Source of the DNA: CAZEIW01 sp964512305
Lineage (GTDB): Bacteria > Pseudomonadota > Gammaproteobacteria > Burkholderiales > Burkholderiaceae_F
Direction of reading: 5' to 3'
DNA length: 43,976 bases
Assembly: GCA_964512305.1 (NCBI GenBank)
Contig: CAZEIW010000071.1
Span: forward strand, 1-43,976
The notes under the pieces were generated by a model. That model worked only from the letters and a program-made list of their open reading frames with translations. It was not told where the DNA came from and ran no database searches. Of this stretch, positions 7,841-14,389 are shown piece by piece (positions within the stretch are counted from its first letter, which is position 1; each line of letters starts with the position of its first letter). The translations under genes and the position numbers were made by a program.

Positions 7841-9023
7841 GGCGCTGGGGCTTGACGAGGGCGCGCTGCTGCTCGTGCGGCGCGCCCTGGCCGAGCTCCC
7901 GCCGGACGGCGAGTTGCTGGTGCGCGGCAGCAGCCCGCATTGGGAGATTCACCTGCAGGCCTGGTGCCGCCAGCAAGGGCATCAGGTGCAAATCGAGGCG
8001 GCGCCCGCCGGCGGCAGCCAGGCGAGAATCACGCGCGGCGGCGAAGTTGAGGGCCGCTGGCGGGGCGCTCAGGTTGCCGGGCGGTCGCGGCTGACTGCCG
8101 GCGAACTTCCGGCGGCCGAGGCTCCGGGGCACTGGGGCCTGGCCGCGCGCGGCGCCACGGTCGAGGCGGGCAGCCCGGCCTTCGCGTTCGAGCTTCGCCG
8201 CCGCGACGAGATCTGGGCCGCGACGGCGGGCGAACTCTATGCGCAGGCCGCCTCCGCGCAATGGGACCCCGAAACCGCGATCGACTGGAACACCGACTTC
8301 GACCTGCCGCCGGCCGTCGAGGCGGCGGTCGTCCAGGTCATGACCTACCTGATCGAGAACGAAAACGCCGCGCTGCTGGTGCCGGCGCGCCATCTCGCCC
8401 GGATGCACCCGCACTATCGGGAGGTGATGCAGTTCCTCGCGCTGCAGTGCGCGGACGAGGCGCGTCACATCGAGGTCTTCACTCGCCGCGCCACGCTGCG
8501 CGGCAGGGAGCCGGCTCTCTCTACCGCCGGCGGTCAGGCCTCGCTTCGCACCCTGTTCGAGGCACCCGACTTCTCGCAGGCCACGTTCCTGCTTTCCGTG
8601 CTGGGCGAGGGCACCTTCGTCAACCTGCTCAACTTCCTGCACGAACACGCGCCGGACCCGGTGACCCGGCGCATCGCCCGCTTGGCGGCGCGGGACGAGG
8701 CCCGCCACGTCGCCTTCGGCATGGCGCATCTCGAATACCGCCTGGATGTCGAGCCCGCCTACCGCGCGCGGCTGCAAAATGCGGTGGAGCAGCGCTACGA
8801 CGAGCTCGCGGGCACGGCGGGGTTGAACGAAGAGGTGCTCGACGCGCTGGTCCTGCTCGCTGCGGGCGAGCTCCAGACCGCGGCGGTGGCGCGCGGTAGC
8901 GCCGCGGTACGGCAGCTCCAGCTCGAGATGGCCGCCGGCCGGCGCGCCCGCCTGACCCGGCTGGGGTTCCCAGCCGTGGAAGCGAACCGCCTGGCCGATC
9001 TGCATACGCGCAACTTCATGTAA
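7818..9023 (+). CDS. TusA/SirA-like domain fused to a ferritin-like diiron protein
   Basis: From the TTG at 7818, which follows GAGGGG by about eight bases, the product is 401 residues. Residues 1-60 look like a TusA/SirA or DUF2249 fold (a RRALAELPPDGELLVRG helix-strand, then WCRQQGHQVQ), but the CPxP cysteine motif of TusA is missing. Residues about 135-400 form a ferritin-like four-helix region with a complete carboxylate-bridged diiron set: E180 or E182 in an ENEN helix, E214 and H217 in DEARHIE, E264 in LGEGTF, and E294 and H297 in DEARHVAFG. Such sites activate dioxygen. An AurF-like oxygenase, an oxidase or a desaturase-like enzyme are all possible. The start lies inside the upstream gene, pointing to translational coupling. 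Confidence 0.72.
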   Translation: MQRVIDIEALGLDEGALLLVRRALAELPPDGELLVRGSSPHWEIHLQAWCRQQGHQVQIEAAPAGGSQARITRGGEVEGRWRGAQVAGRSRLTAGELPAAEAPGHWGLAARGATVEAGSPAFAFELRRRDEIWAATAGELYAQAASAQWDPETAIDWNTDFDLPPAVEAAVVQVMTYLIENENAALLVPARHLARMHPHYREVMQFLALQCADEARHIEVFTRRATLRGREPALSTAGGQASLRTLFEAPDFSQATFLLSVLGEGTFVNLLNFLHEHAPDPVTRRIARLAARDEARHVAFGMAHLEYRLDVEPAYRARLQNAVEQRYDELAGTAGLNEEVLDALVLLAAGELQTAAVARGSAAVRQLQLEMAAGRRARLTRLGFPAVEANRLADLHTRNFM

Positions 9024-9032
9024 TCCGGACGT

Positions 9033-9057
9033 CCCTCTCCCGCTGCGCGGGAGAGGG
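9033..9057. repeat. REP-like GC hairpin
   Basis: CCCTCTCCCGC (9033-9043) pairs perfectly with GCGGGAGAGGG (9047-9057) over a three-base loop. The same stem recurs at 24610-24633, which marks it as a dispersed palindromic repeat. Located ten bases after the diiron gene stop, it could end or protect that transcript. Confidence 0.6.
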
Positions 9058-9069
9058 GAGTGAAGTCAG

Positions 9070-9098
9070 TTGACAACAGTTAGTCATTTAGCTAAATT
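9070..9098 (+). promoter_or_regulatory. Promoter with palindromic operator for the SdpR/SdpI-like operon
   Basis: A perfect -35 TTGACA (9070-9075) is followed after 17 bases by TAAATT (9093-9098) as -10. The perfect 12-base palindrome ATTTAGCTAAAT (9086-9097) overlaps the -10, as expected for an autorepressor of the ArsR/SdpR class. The predicted transcription start falls at about 9105, the same base as the GTG start codon, so the message may be leaderless. The short AT-rich stretch stands out against the GC-rich surroundings. Confidence 0.65.
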
Positions 9099-9104
9099 AC
9101 GTAC

Positions 9105-9416
9105 GTGAACAAGGTGTTCAAAGCCCTGGCCGACCCCACCCGCCGCCGCGTGCTCGAGCTGCTTCGTCAGGGGCCCATGGCGGCGGGCGAATTGAGCGGC
9201 CACTTCGACTTCGCCAAGCCGACCATGTCCGCCCACTTCGCGGTGCTCAAAGAGGCCGATCTGGTCGAGGCGCACAAGGACGGCAAGCAGGTGATCTACC
9301 AGCTCAAACTTTCGGTCCTGGAGGACGCGCTGCTCGGCTTCGCGCGGGCTTTCCGGGTCGGAAACACCGCCGTGTCCCCGCAGGCTCGCGCCAACAGGAA
9401 GGAATCCAGAAAATGA
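9105..9416 (+). CDS. ArsR/SdpR-family autorepressor
   Basis: The 103-residue protein is a winged-helix ArsR-type repressor: FKALADPTRRRVLELL at the N-terminus, a recognition helix region KPTMSAHFAVLKEADLV, and a wing HKDGKQVIYQL. It has no CxC or other cysteine metal site, so it is not a classic metal sensor; the closest group is the SdpR autorepressor family. The gene overlaps the following membrane protein gene by four bases (ATGA), the arrangement of sdpRI-type immunity operons. A palindrome lies in its own promoter. The last 20 residues are basic and probably disordered. The GTG start has no ribosome site because the predicted transcript begins at it. Confidence 0.85.
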   Translation: MNKVFKALADPTRRRVLELLRQGPMAAGELSGHFDFAKPTMSAHFAVLKEADLVEAHKDGKQVIYQLKLSVLEDALLGFARAFRVGNTAVSPQARANRKESRK

Positions 9417-9991
9417 CGCTGTCCCAGAGTCTCCACGTCCGGATTGCGCCCACCGCCCTGGTCGTTGCGGGTCTCGCCGCAGCCGACTGGTACCTGAGGC
9501 CGGAACGCGCCGGATTCTGGATCGTCGGCATCGCGACGATGGCGGGAGTCTGGCTTGCCGCGGCGCTGCTCGAGCGAGCGAAGCTGCCGTCCGCGCAAAC
9601 CGAATCGGAGCGCGGTTTCGTCGTCATGACCGCGGTCACGGCGGGACGGCTGCTCGCCATCGCGCTCGGCGTCAAGCTCGTCGATGCGGTCGGTCTCGGC
9701 GGCACGCTGCTCGAGCGCGCGCAAGGCGTGGCGATCGGCCTGGTGCTGATGGTGATCGGCAACATGGTGCCCAAGATCATCGGCCCACTGGCGGCGGGGC
9801 GCTGCTCGCCGGCCCAGTTGCAGTCCGATCAGAGATTCGCCGGCTGGGCCTTCACGGTCGCGGGACTCGCATATGCGGTCGTCTGGATGTTCGCGCCGCT
9901 TGCGCCGGCCCAAACCGCCTCTACACTCTTCTGCGCCACCGCCGTGGTGCTCGTCGCCGGGCGCCTGGCGTGGCGGTTCCTTCGAGCTTGA
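9413..9991 (+). CDS. SdpI-like multi-pass membrane protein
   Basis: The 192-residue product has about six hydrophobic segments and the short motif GNMVPK in the fourth, comparable to the GN(Y/L)xPK signature of SdpI and related immunity or signal-transducing proteins. The following stretch (DQRFAGWAFTVAGLAY) takes the place of the TxxxAG region. In Bacillus, SdpI confers immunity to the SdpC toxin and sequesters SdpR; the wider family is of unknown role. The ATG is preceded by AAGGA and overlaps the repressor stop. No toxin gene is visible nearby, so only the regulatory pairing can be claimed. Confidence 0.72.
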   Translation: MTLSQSLHVRIAPTALVVAGLAAADWYLRPERAGFWIVGIATMAGVWLAAALLERAKLPSAQTESERGFVVMTAVTAGRLLAIALGVKLVDAVGLGGTLLERAQGVAIGLVLMVIGNMVPKIIGPLAAGRCSPAQLQSDQRFAGWAFTVAGLAYAVVWMFAPLAPAQTASTLFCATAVVLVAGRLAWRFLRA

Positions 9992-10020
9992 GTGCTAACC
10001 CGCATCGCGGAGGCGGCGCC

Positions 10021-10794
10021 ATGAGTGTCCCAGGTCTCTTTCGGCTCGATGGCCGGGTCGCCCTCGTCACGGGCGGATCGCGCGGGCTTGGCTTGCAGAT
10101 GGCCGAGGCGCTCGGCGAAATGGGTTGCCGCGTCGCAATCAGCGCGCGCAAGAGCGACGAGCTGGCCGAGGCGCAGCAGCATCTGCGCGCCAGGGGCGTC
10201 ACGGCGCTCACCTTCGTGTCCGACCTGCAGCAGCCCGCCCAGATCCCTGATCTGGTCGCCGCGGTGCGCGCGGGGCTCGGCGAGATCGACATCCTCGTGA
10301 ACAATGCCGGAGCGACGTGGGGCGCCCCGGCCGAGGACTATCCCGACGAAGCCTGGCACAAGGTCATGAACCTGAACGTGAATGCGCCATTTTTCATGGC
10401 GCGCGAGGTCGGCCGCCGCAGCATGATCCCGCGCCGCCGCGGCAAGATCATCAACATCGCGTCGGTGGCTGGCCTGAAAGGCTCCAGCCCCCTGATGCCG
10501 ACGATCGCCTACAACACGTCGAAGGCGGCCGCGATCAACTTCACGCGGTCGCTGGCCAACGAGTGGGGACGCTACAACATCAACGTCAATGCGATCTGCC
10601 CGGGCTTTTTTCCGTCGAAGATGTCTTCCGGCGTGCTGGAGCGGATCGGCAAGGACGTGATCGCACGCACGCCGCTGCAGCGCCTGGGCGGCGACGAGGA
10701 CTTGCAGGGCGTCGTCGTGTTCCTGGCGAGCGAAGCGTCGCGGCACATCACCGGGCAGTTCATCGCGGTCGACGGCGGAGCCTCCGCGCTTTGA
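10021..10794 (+). CDS. SDR-family NAD(P)-dependent oxidoreductase
   Basis: This is a classical short-chain dehydrogenase/reductase of 257 residues. Visible motifs are the TGGSRGLG nucleotide-binding loop near residue 17, NNAG near residue 90, a catalytic Ser in NIASVAG, and YNTSK as the catalytic Tyr and Lys. The C-terminus GQFIAVDGG is typical of gluconate 5-dehydrogenase or 3-oxoacyl reductase-like members. I use ATG 10021 because GGAGG lies about nine bases upstream; a longer reading from 9970 would overlap the previous gene. The substrate is not predictable, and neighbours give no clear hint. Confidence 0.85.
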   Translation: MSVPGLFRLDGRVALVTGGSRGLGLQMAEALGEMGCRVAISARKSDELAEAQQHLRARGVTALTFVSDLQQPAQIPDLVAAVRAGLGEIDILVNNAGATWGAPAEDYPDEAWHKVMNLNVNAPFFMAREVGRRSMIPRRRGKIINIASVAGLKGSSPLMPTIAYNTSKAAAINFTRSLANEWGRYNINVNAICPGFFPSKMSSGVLERIGKDVIARTPLQRLGGDEDLQGVVVFLASEASRHITGQFIAVDGGASAL

Positions 10795-10962
10795 TTGGGC
10801 GGCCTTTCACTCGCTCGCGCAAGCGGCGTCGTGCCGCCGTCCGCGCCGGGGTGAGCGGTGCTTCGTCGCGCGCCTCTTCGCCCGCGTGAAACCGGCCACT
10901 GCGGCTGAACCTTACGTAAAGGGCGTCGAAACCCGCGACGCGTGCTGGAGCCGAACGGACGA

Positions 10963-10991
10963 TTGAAATGTGCAAATAGCACATTTAGACT
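10963..10991 (+). promoter_or_regulatory. Promoter with inverted-repeat operator for the DUF4382 operon
   Basis: TTGAAA (10963-10968) and TAGACT (10986-10991) are separated by 17 bases. Between and partly over them lies a perfect inverted repeat, AAATGTGC (10966-10973) and GCACATTT (10979-10986), with a five-base AT spacer. An eight-base-arm dyad of this size suits a homodimeric repressor that would block the promoter. The 225 bases from the SDR stop to the next start otherwise show no gene. Confidence 0.55.
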
Positions 10992-11020
10992 GCCAGCCGG
11001 CTTGGATCTCAGGGGGTCCC

Positions 11021-12238
11021 GTGTCCGGCTTCGCTTCTCTCTCGTCTTCGCGCGCTCGCCGGCTCGCATCGGCTGTCGCTTTGCTCGCTTCCACCATGCT
11101 CGTGGCCTGCGGCGGCGGCAGCGCCGGCAGCGTCGGCACCTCGACCGGGAGCGGCACCCTGGGCGTCGCGCTGACCGACGCACCGGCCTGCGGTTTCGAC
11201 GCGGTCAACGTGACCATCCAGGGGGTCCGCATCCACCAGAGCGGCACCGCGGCGCCGACCGACCCCGGCTGGACGGACATCGCGCTCGGTCAGCCGATGC
11301 GCGTCGATCTGCTGACGCTGACCAACGGCATCCTGGCCAGCCTGGGCCAGGCGCAACTGACGGCGGGCAATTACCCGCAGATGCGCCTGATGCTGGCGCC
11401 CAACACCGGCAGCGATCCACTGGCGAACTCGGTGGTGCCGACCGGCGGCAGCGAGGTCGCGCTGACCACGCCGAGCGCGGTGCAAAGCGGCGTCAAGATG
11501 AACGTCGACATCAACGTCGCGGCCGGCCAGCGCGCGGACTTCGTGATCGACTTCAACGCCTGCAAGTCGATCGTCACGGCGGGAAATTCCGGCAAGTACC
11601 TGCTCAAGCCGGTGCTGACGGTCACCCCGCAGCTTCCCTCCGGCGTGCTGGGCTACGTCGACCCGTCGCTCGCAAACGGCGGCACCAGCATCTCGCTGCA
11701 GGATGCGACCGGCACGTTCGTCAAGGACACGGTGCCCGATGCCAACGGCAGGTTCCTGCTGCAGCCGGTCGCGCCCGGCAGCTACACCCTGGTCGTCACC
11801 GCCACCACGCACGCGACCGGCGTCGTCACCGGGGTGATGGTCGCCGACGGTGCCGTGACTTCCGTCGACACCGCGGCGGCGCCGATCTCCCTGCCCGCCT
11901 CGCTGACCGGCGCCTTGAACGGCGCGGTGAGCGCGGCCGCGCCGATCGACGCAACCGTGGCCGCGCTGCAGACCTTCACCCTATCCGGCGGCGGAACGAT
12001 CGAAGTGGCGTCCACCAACGTCGACAGCGTGTCGGGCGGCTATGCCATCGGACTGCCTGTCGCGCCGCCGATGGTCGCAGCTTTCATGGCGCCGCCTGCG
12101 ATGCTCGGCTTCGCCGCCGATACCGCGGCCGCCGGAAAGTACGCATTGCATGCCACGTCTGGCGGGGTGACGAAATCCGCGGGTCCGATCACGCTGATGG
12201 CGGGCCAGACGGTCACGACCAACTTCTCCTTCCCGTGA
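11021..12238 (+). CDS. DUF4382 domain lipoprotein
   Basis: Read from GTG 11021, which follows CAGGGGG, the product is 405 residues. It has an Arg-rich n-region, a hydrophobic core and the lipobox LVAC with Cys at residue 30, so it should be a lipoprotein. The DUF4382 signature follows: GTLGVALTDAPACGFDAVNVTIQGVRIHQ, then a segment setting out GLATxL-like turns (QLTAGNYPQMRLML) and VDFNACKSIV. A second part has a carboxypeptidase-regulatory-like beta-sandwich repeat (GRFLLQPVAPGSYTLVVTA). The function of DUF4382 proteins is unknown; they are envelope-exposed. A longer in-frame start at 10970 would lie inside the predicted promoter and is rejected. The next gene begins four bases after the stop. 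Confidence 0.82.
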   Translation: MSGFASLSSSRARRLASAVALLASTMLVACGGGSAGSVGTSTGSGTLGVALTDAPACGFDAVNVTIQGVRIHQSGTAAPTDPGWTDIALGQPMRVDLLTLTNGILASLGQAQLTAGNYPQMRLMLAPNTGSDPLANSVVPTGGSEVALTTPSAVQSGVKMNVDINVAAGQRADFVIDFNACKSIVTAGNSGKYLLKPVLTVTPQLPSGVLGYVDPSLANGGTSISLQDATGTFVKDTVPDANGRFLLQPVAPGSYTLVVTATTHATGVVTGVMVADGAVTSVDTAAAPISLPASLTGALNGAVSAAAPIDATVAALQTFTLSGGGTIEVASTNVDSVSGGYAIGLPVAPPMVAAFMAPPAMLGFAADTAAAGKYALHATSGGVTKSAGPITLMAGQTVTTNFSFP

Positions 12239-12242
12239 CGGC

Positions 12243-13196
12243 GTGACCGCGGAAACCCTGCCCGAGGTGCAGCGGCCACCGGCAGACGGGGCGCCCGGTT
12301 CGCCGCCCGCCGGCGCAGGATCCGCGGGCACGGACGATGCGCGCGACGAGGACTCCCGGAATCAGGCGCTGTCGGATGCGCTGTCGGCCGTGCTGCGCCC
12401 GCTCGCCAGGCTGGCGGTCGCGCAGGGCCTGCCGTACGCGGCGGCGGTCGAGCTGCTCAAGCGTGCCTATATCGACGCCGCGCGCGACGCGCAGCCGGAC
12501 CCGAGCGCGCTGCGCAGGGTGAGCCGCATCGCCACGGCGACCGGGATCACCCGCCGGGAGGTCAAGCGCCTGACCGAGAACCAGCGCCACGCTTCGCGCT
12601 GGCCGCGCTCGCTCGCCTCGCAGATCTTCGCGCACTGGAGCACGTCGCCGGACTACCGGGACCGGACCGGGGCGCCGCGCGTGCTGCCGCGCCTGGGGCC
12701 GGGAGTCAGCTTCGAATCGCTGGCGCAGTCGGTGACTCGCGACGTGCATCCGCGCAGCCTGCTCGATGAGTTGGTGCGCCTGGGCCTGGCGCGCCACGAT
12801 GCCGAGCTCGATACGGTGTCGCTGCAGCGCGAGCTTTTCGTGCCGCGCGGCAATGCGGCGCGCCTGCTCGGGTTCCTGGGCGACAACGTCGGCGATCACG
12901 CGAGCGCCGCGGTGCAGAACGTCGTGGCCGGCGGACGCGGGCACTTCGAGCAGGCGATCTTCGCCGACGAGCTGTCCGCGCAGTCGCTCAAGCAGGTGCG
13001 CGCCGAGATCCGCGCGCAGTGGCAGGCGCTGACCGAAGCGCTCGTTCCGACGCTCGAGCGGATGATCGAAGACGACCGCGTGCTCGACCGCGTGCGCGAC
13101 CAGCGGCTGCGAATCGGGCTTTACACCTACAACGAGACCATCGGCGAGGAAGCGCCGGGGAGCGGCCGGGACAGCGCCGGCCAGGAGACGAAATGA
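12243..13196 (+). CDS. DUF6502 family protein
   Basis: The 317-residue protein contains the pattern of DUF6502: an N-terminal low-complexity Pro/Ala/Gly segment (about 1-35), a helical block AVLRPLARLAVAQGLPYAAAVELLKRAYIDAA, a helix-turn-helix-like part RIATATGITRREVKRLTENQ around residues 97-115, then repeated helices to the end. The HTH-like element hints at DNA binding, but this is inference. It has no signal peptide and is expected in the cytoplasm. It begins with GTG four bases after the DUF4382 stop and ends in an ATGA overlap with the DUF5666 gene, which follows CAGGAGACG. It therefore lies in the centre of a coupled three-gene operon and is a candidate to bind the dyad at 10966-10986. 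Confidence 0.78.
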   Translation: MTAETLPEVQRPPADGAPGSPPAGAGSAGTDDARDEDSRNQALSDALSAVLRPLARLAVAQGLPYAAAVELLKRAYIDAARDAQPDPSALRRVSRIATATGITRREVKRLTENQRHASRWPRSLASQIFAHWSTSPDYRDRTGAPRVLPRLGPGVSFESLAQSVTRDVHPRSLLDELVRLGLARHDAELDTVSLQRELFVPRGNAARLLGFLGDNVGDHASAAVQNVVAGGRGHFEQAIFADELSAQSLKQVRAEIRAQWQALTEALVPTLERMIEDDRVLDRVRDQRLRIGLYTYNETIGEEAPGSGRDSAGQETK

Positions 13197-14368
13197 AGAT
13201 CGGGAGGGTCGGCAGTGCCGTGCGCGTGCTGGCGGCCGTGGCGGTGGCCGTGTTGCTGCCGGCGGGCTGCGGCGGGGTCGGCGTCGGGGGCACCGGAACT
13301 TACATCTCCTCGCTGATCGTCGGGTTCGGGTCGGTGTTCGTCGGCGGGGTCGAAGTCGACGACAGCAGCGCCACCGTTTTCGACGACGACGGCCAGCCCG
13401 TGCAGCGCACCGGCAACGAGCTGCGCCTGGGAATGACCGTCGAGGTCAGCGGCTCGGGCGCTTCCGGCGTGCAACCAGGCGCAAGCGCCAGCGCGTCGAG
13501 CTTCCGGATCAGCACCGCCGCGCTCGGACCGGTCGACGCGGTCGACACCGCGGCGGGCACGCTGAGCGTGCTCGGGCAGCAGATCCAGGTCAACGCGGCC
13601 ACGGTTTTCGGACCTTCGATGCATGGCGGCCTGCAATCGGTGCGCACCGGCGACGTCGTCGCCGCCTATGCAATGCCCGACGCCATCAGCGGCCGCTGCC
13701 TGGCGATGCGGGTCGAGCGCGCGACCGGCGCCGGCATCTATCGCCTGCGCGGCATCGTGAGCGCGGTGGACCCGGCCCTTCACACGATCACGATGGGGGC
13801 AGCGACGCTCGACTACTCCCATGCCGCCGGCGTGCCGGCGAACCTGGCGGCGGGTCAGATCGTACGCGTCCGCCTTCCGGCCGCCTCCGGCGGCGCCACG
13901 CTGGGGATCGACGCCTTCGTCGGCGCTGTCTCACCGCCGGTCGACGGCGACAGCGTCGGAATCGACGGTCTCGTCACGTCGTTCCAGAACTCCGGCGCGT
14001 TCACCGTCAACGGGCTGGCCGTCGACGCGAGCGGCGTCCGGATCGATACGACCTCCGCGGCGCTGGGGTCGGGCGTCTTTGTCAGCATCCAGGGGCACGA
14101 GACGGGCGGCACGCTGCAAGCCGCGAGCGGCAGGACGTTCAGCCGCAGCGACGTCGCCGCGCGGTCGTTCCAGCTGGTCGGCACGATCGCGAGCCTCGAC
14201 CCCGCAACGCAGACCTTCACCGTCCGCAACGTCACCGTCGACTATTCCGGCGCCGCCTTCGCCAACGGTTCGGCATCGAACCTGGCGGTCGGCGTCAAGG
14301 TCCGCGTCCAGGGGCCGCTGGCGCGCGATGCGGAGTCGATCGGCGCGAGGCAGGTGACGTTCATCTGA
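13193..14368 (+). CDS. DUF5666 domain lipoprotein
   Basis: The 391-residue product begins with a hydrophobic leader and a Cys at residue 26 in LLPAGC, probably a lipoprotein site although the -3 residue is Pro. After a Gly-rich linker come about four repeats of the DUF5666 beta domain. Each carries an IVGFGSVFVGGVEVD or GTIASLDPATQTFTV type opening and a VxVxG(S/P) strand; repeats start near residues 35, 105, 185 and 330. The domain resembles OB-like small barrels that may bind ligands; its function is not established. Start ATG 13193 overlaps the DUF6502 stop (ATGA). Confidence 0.8.
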   Translation: MKIGRVGSAVRVLAAVAVAVLLPAGCGGVGVGGTGTYISSLIVGFGSVFVGGVEVDDSSATVFDDDGQPVQRTGNELRLGMTVEVSGSGASGVQPGASASASSFRISTAALGPVDAVDTAAGTLSVLGQQIQVNAATVFGPSMHGGLQSVRTGDVVAAYAMPDAISGRCLAMRVERATGAGIYRLRGIVSAVDPALHTITMGAATLDYSHAAGVPANLAAGQIVRVRLPAASGGATLGIDAFVGAVSPPVDGDSVGIDGLVTSFQNSGAFTVNGLAVDASGVRIDTTSAALGSGVFVSIQGHETGGTLQAASGRTFSRSDVAARSFQLVGTIASLDPATQTFTVRNVTVDYSGAAFANGSASNLAVGVKVRVQGPLARDAESIGARQVTFI

Positions 14369-14389
14369 CCGGGGCGGCCCGGTTGCGCC

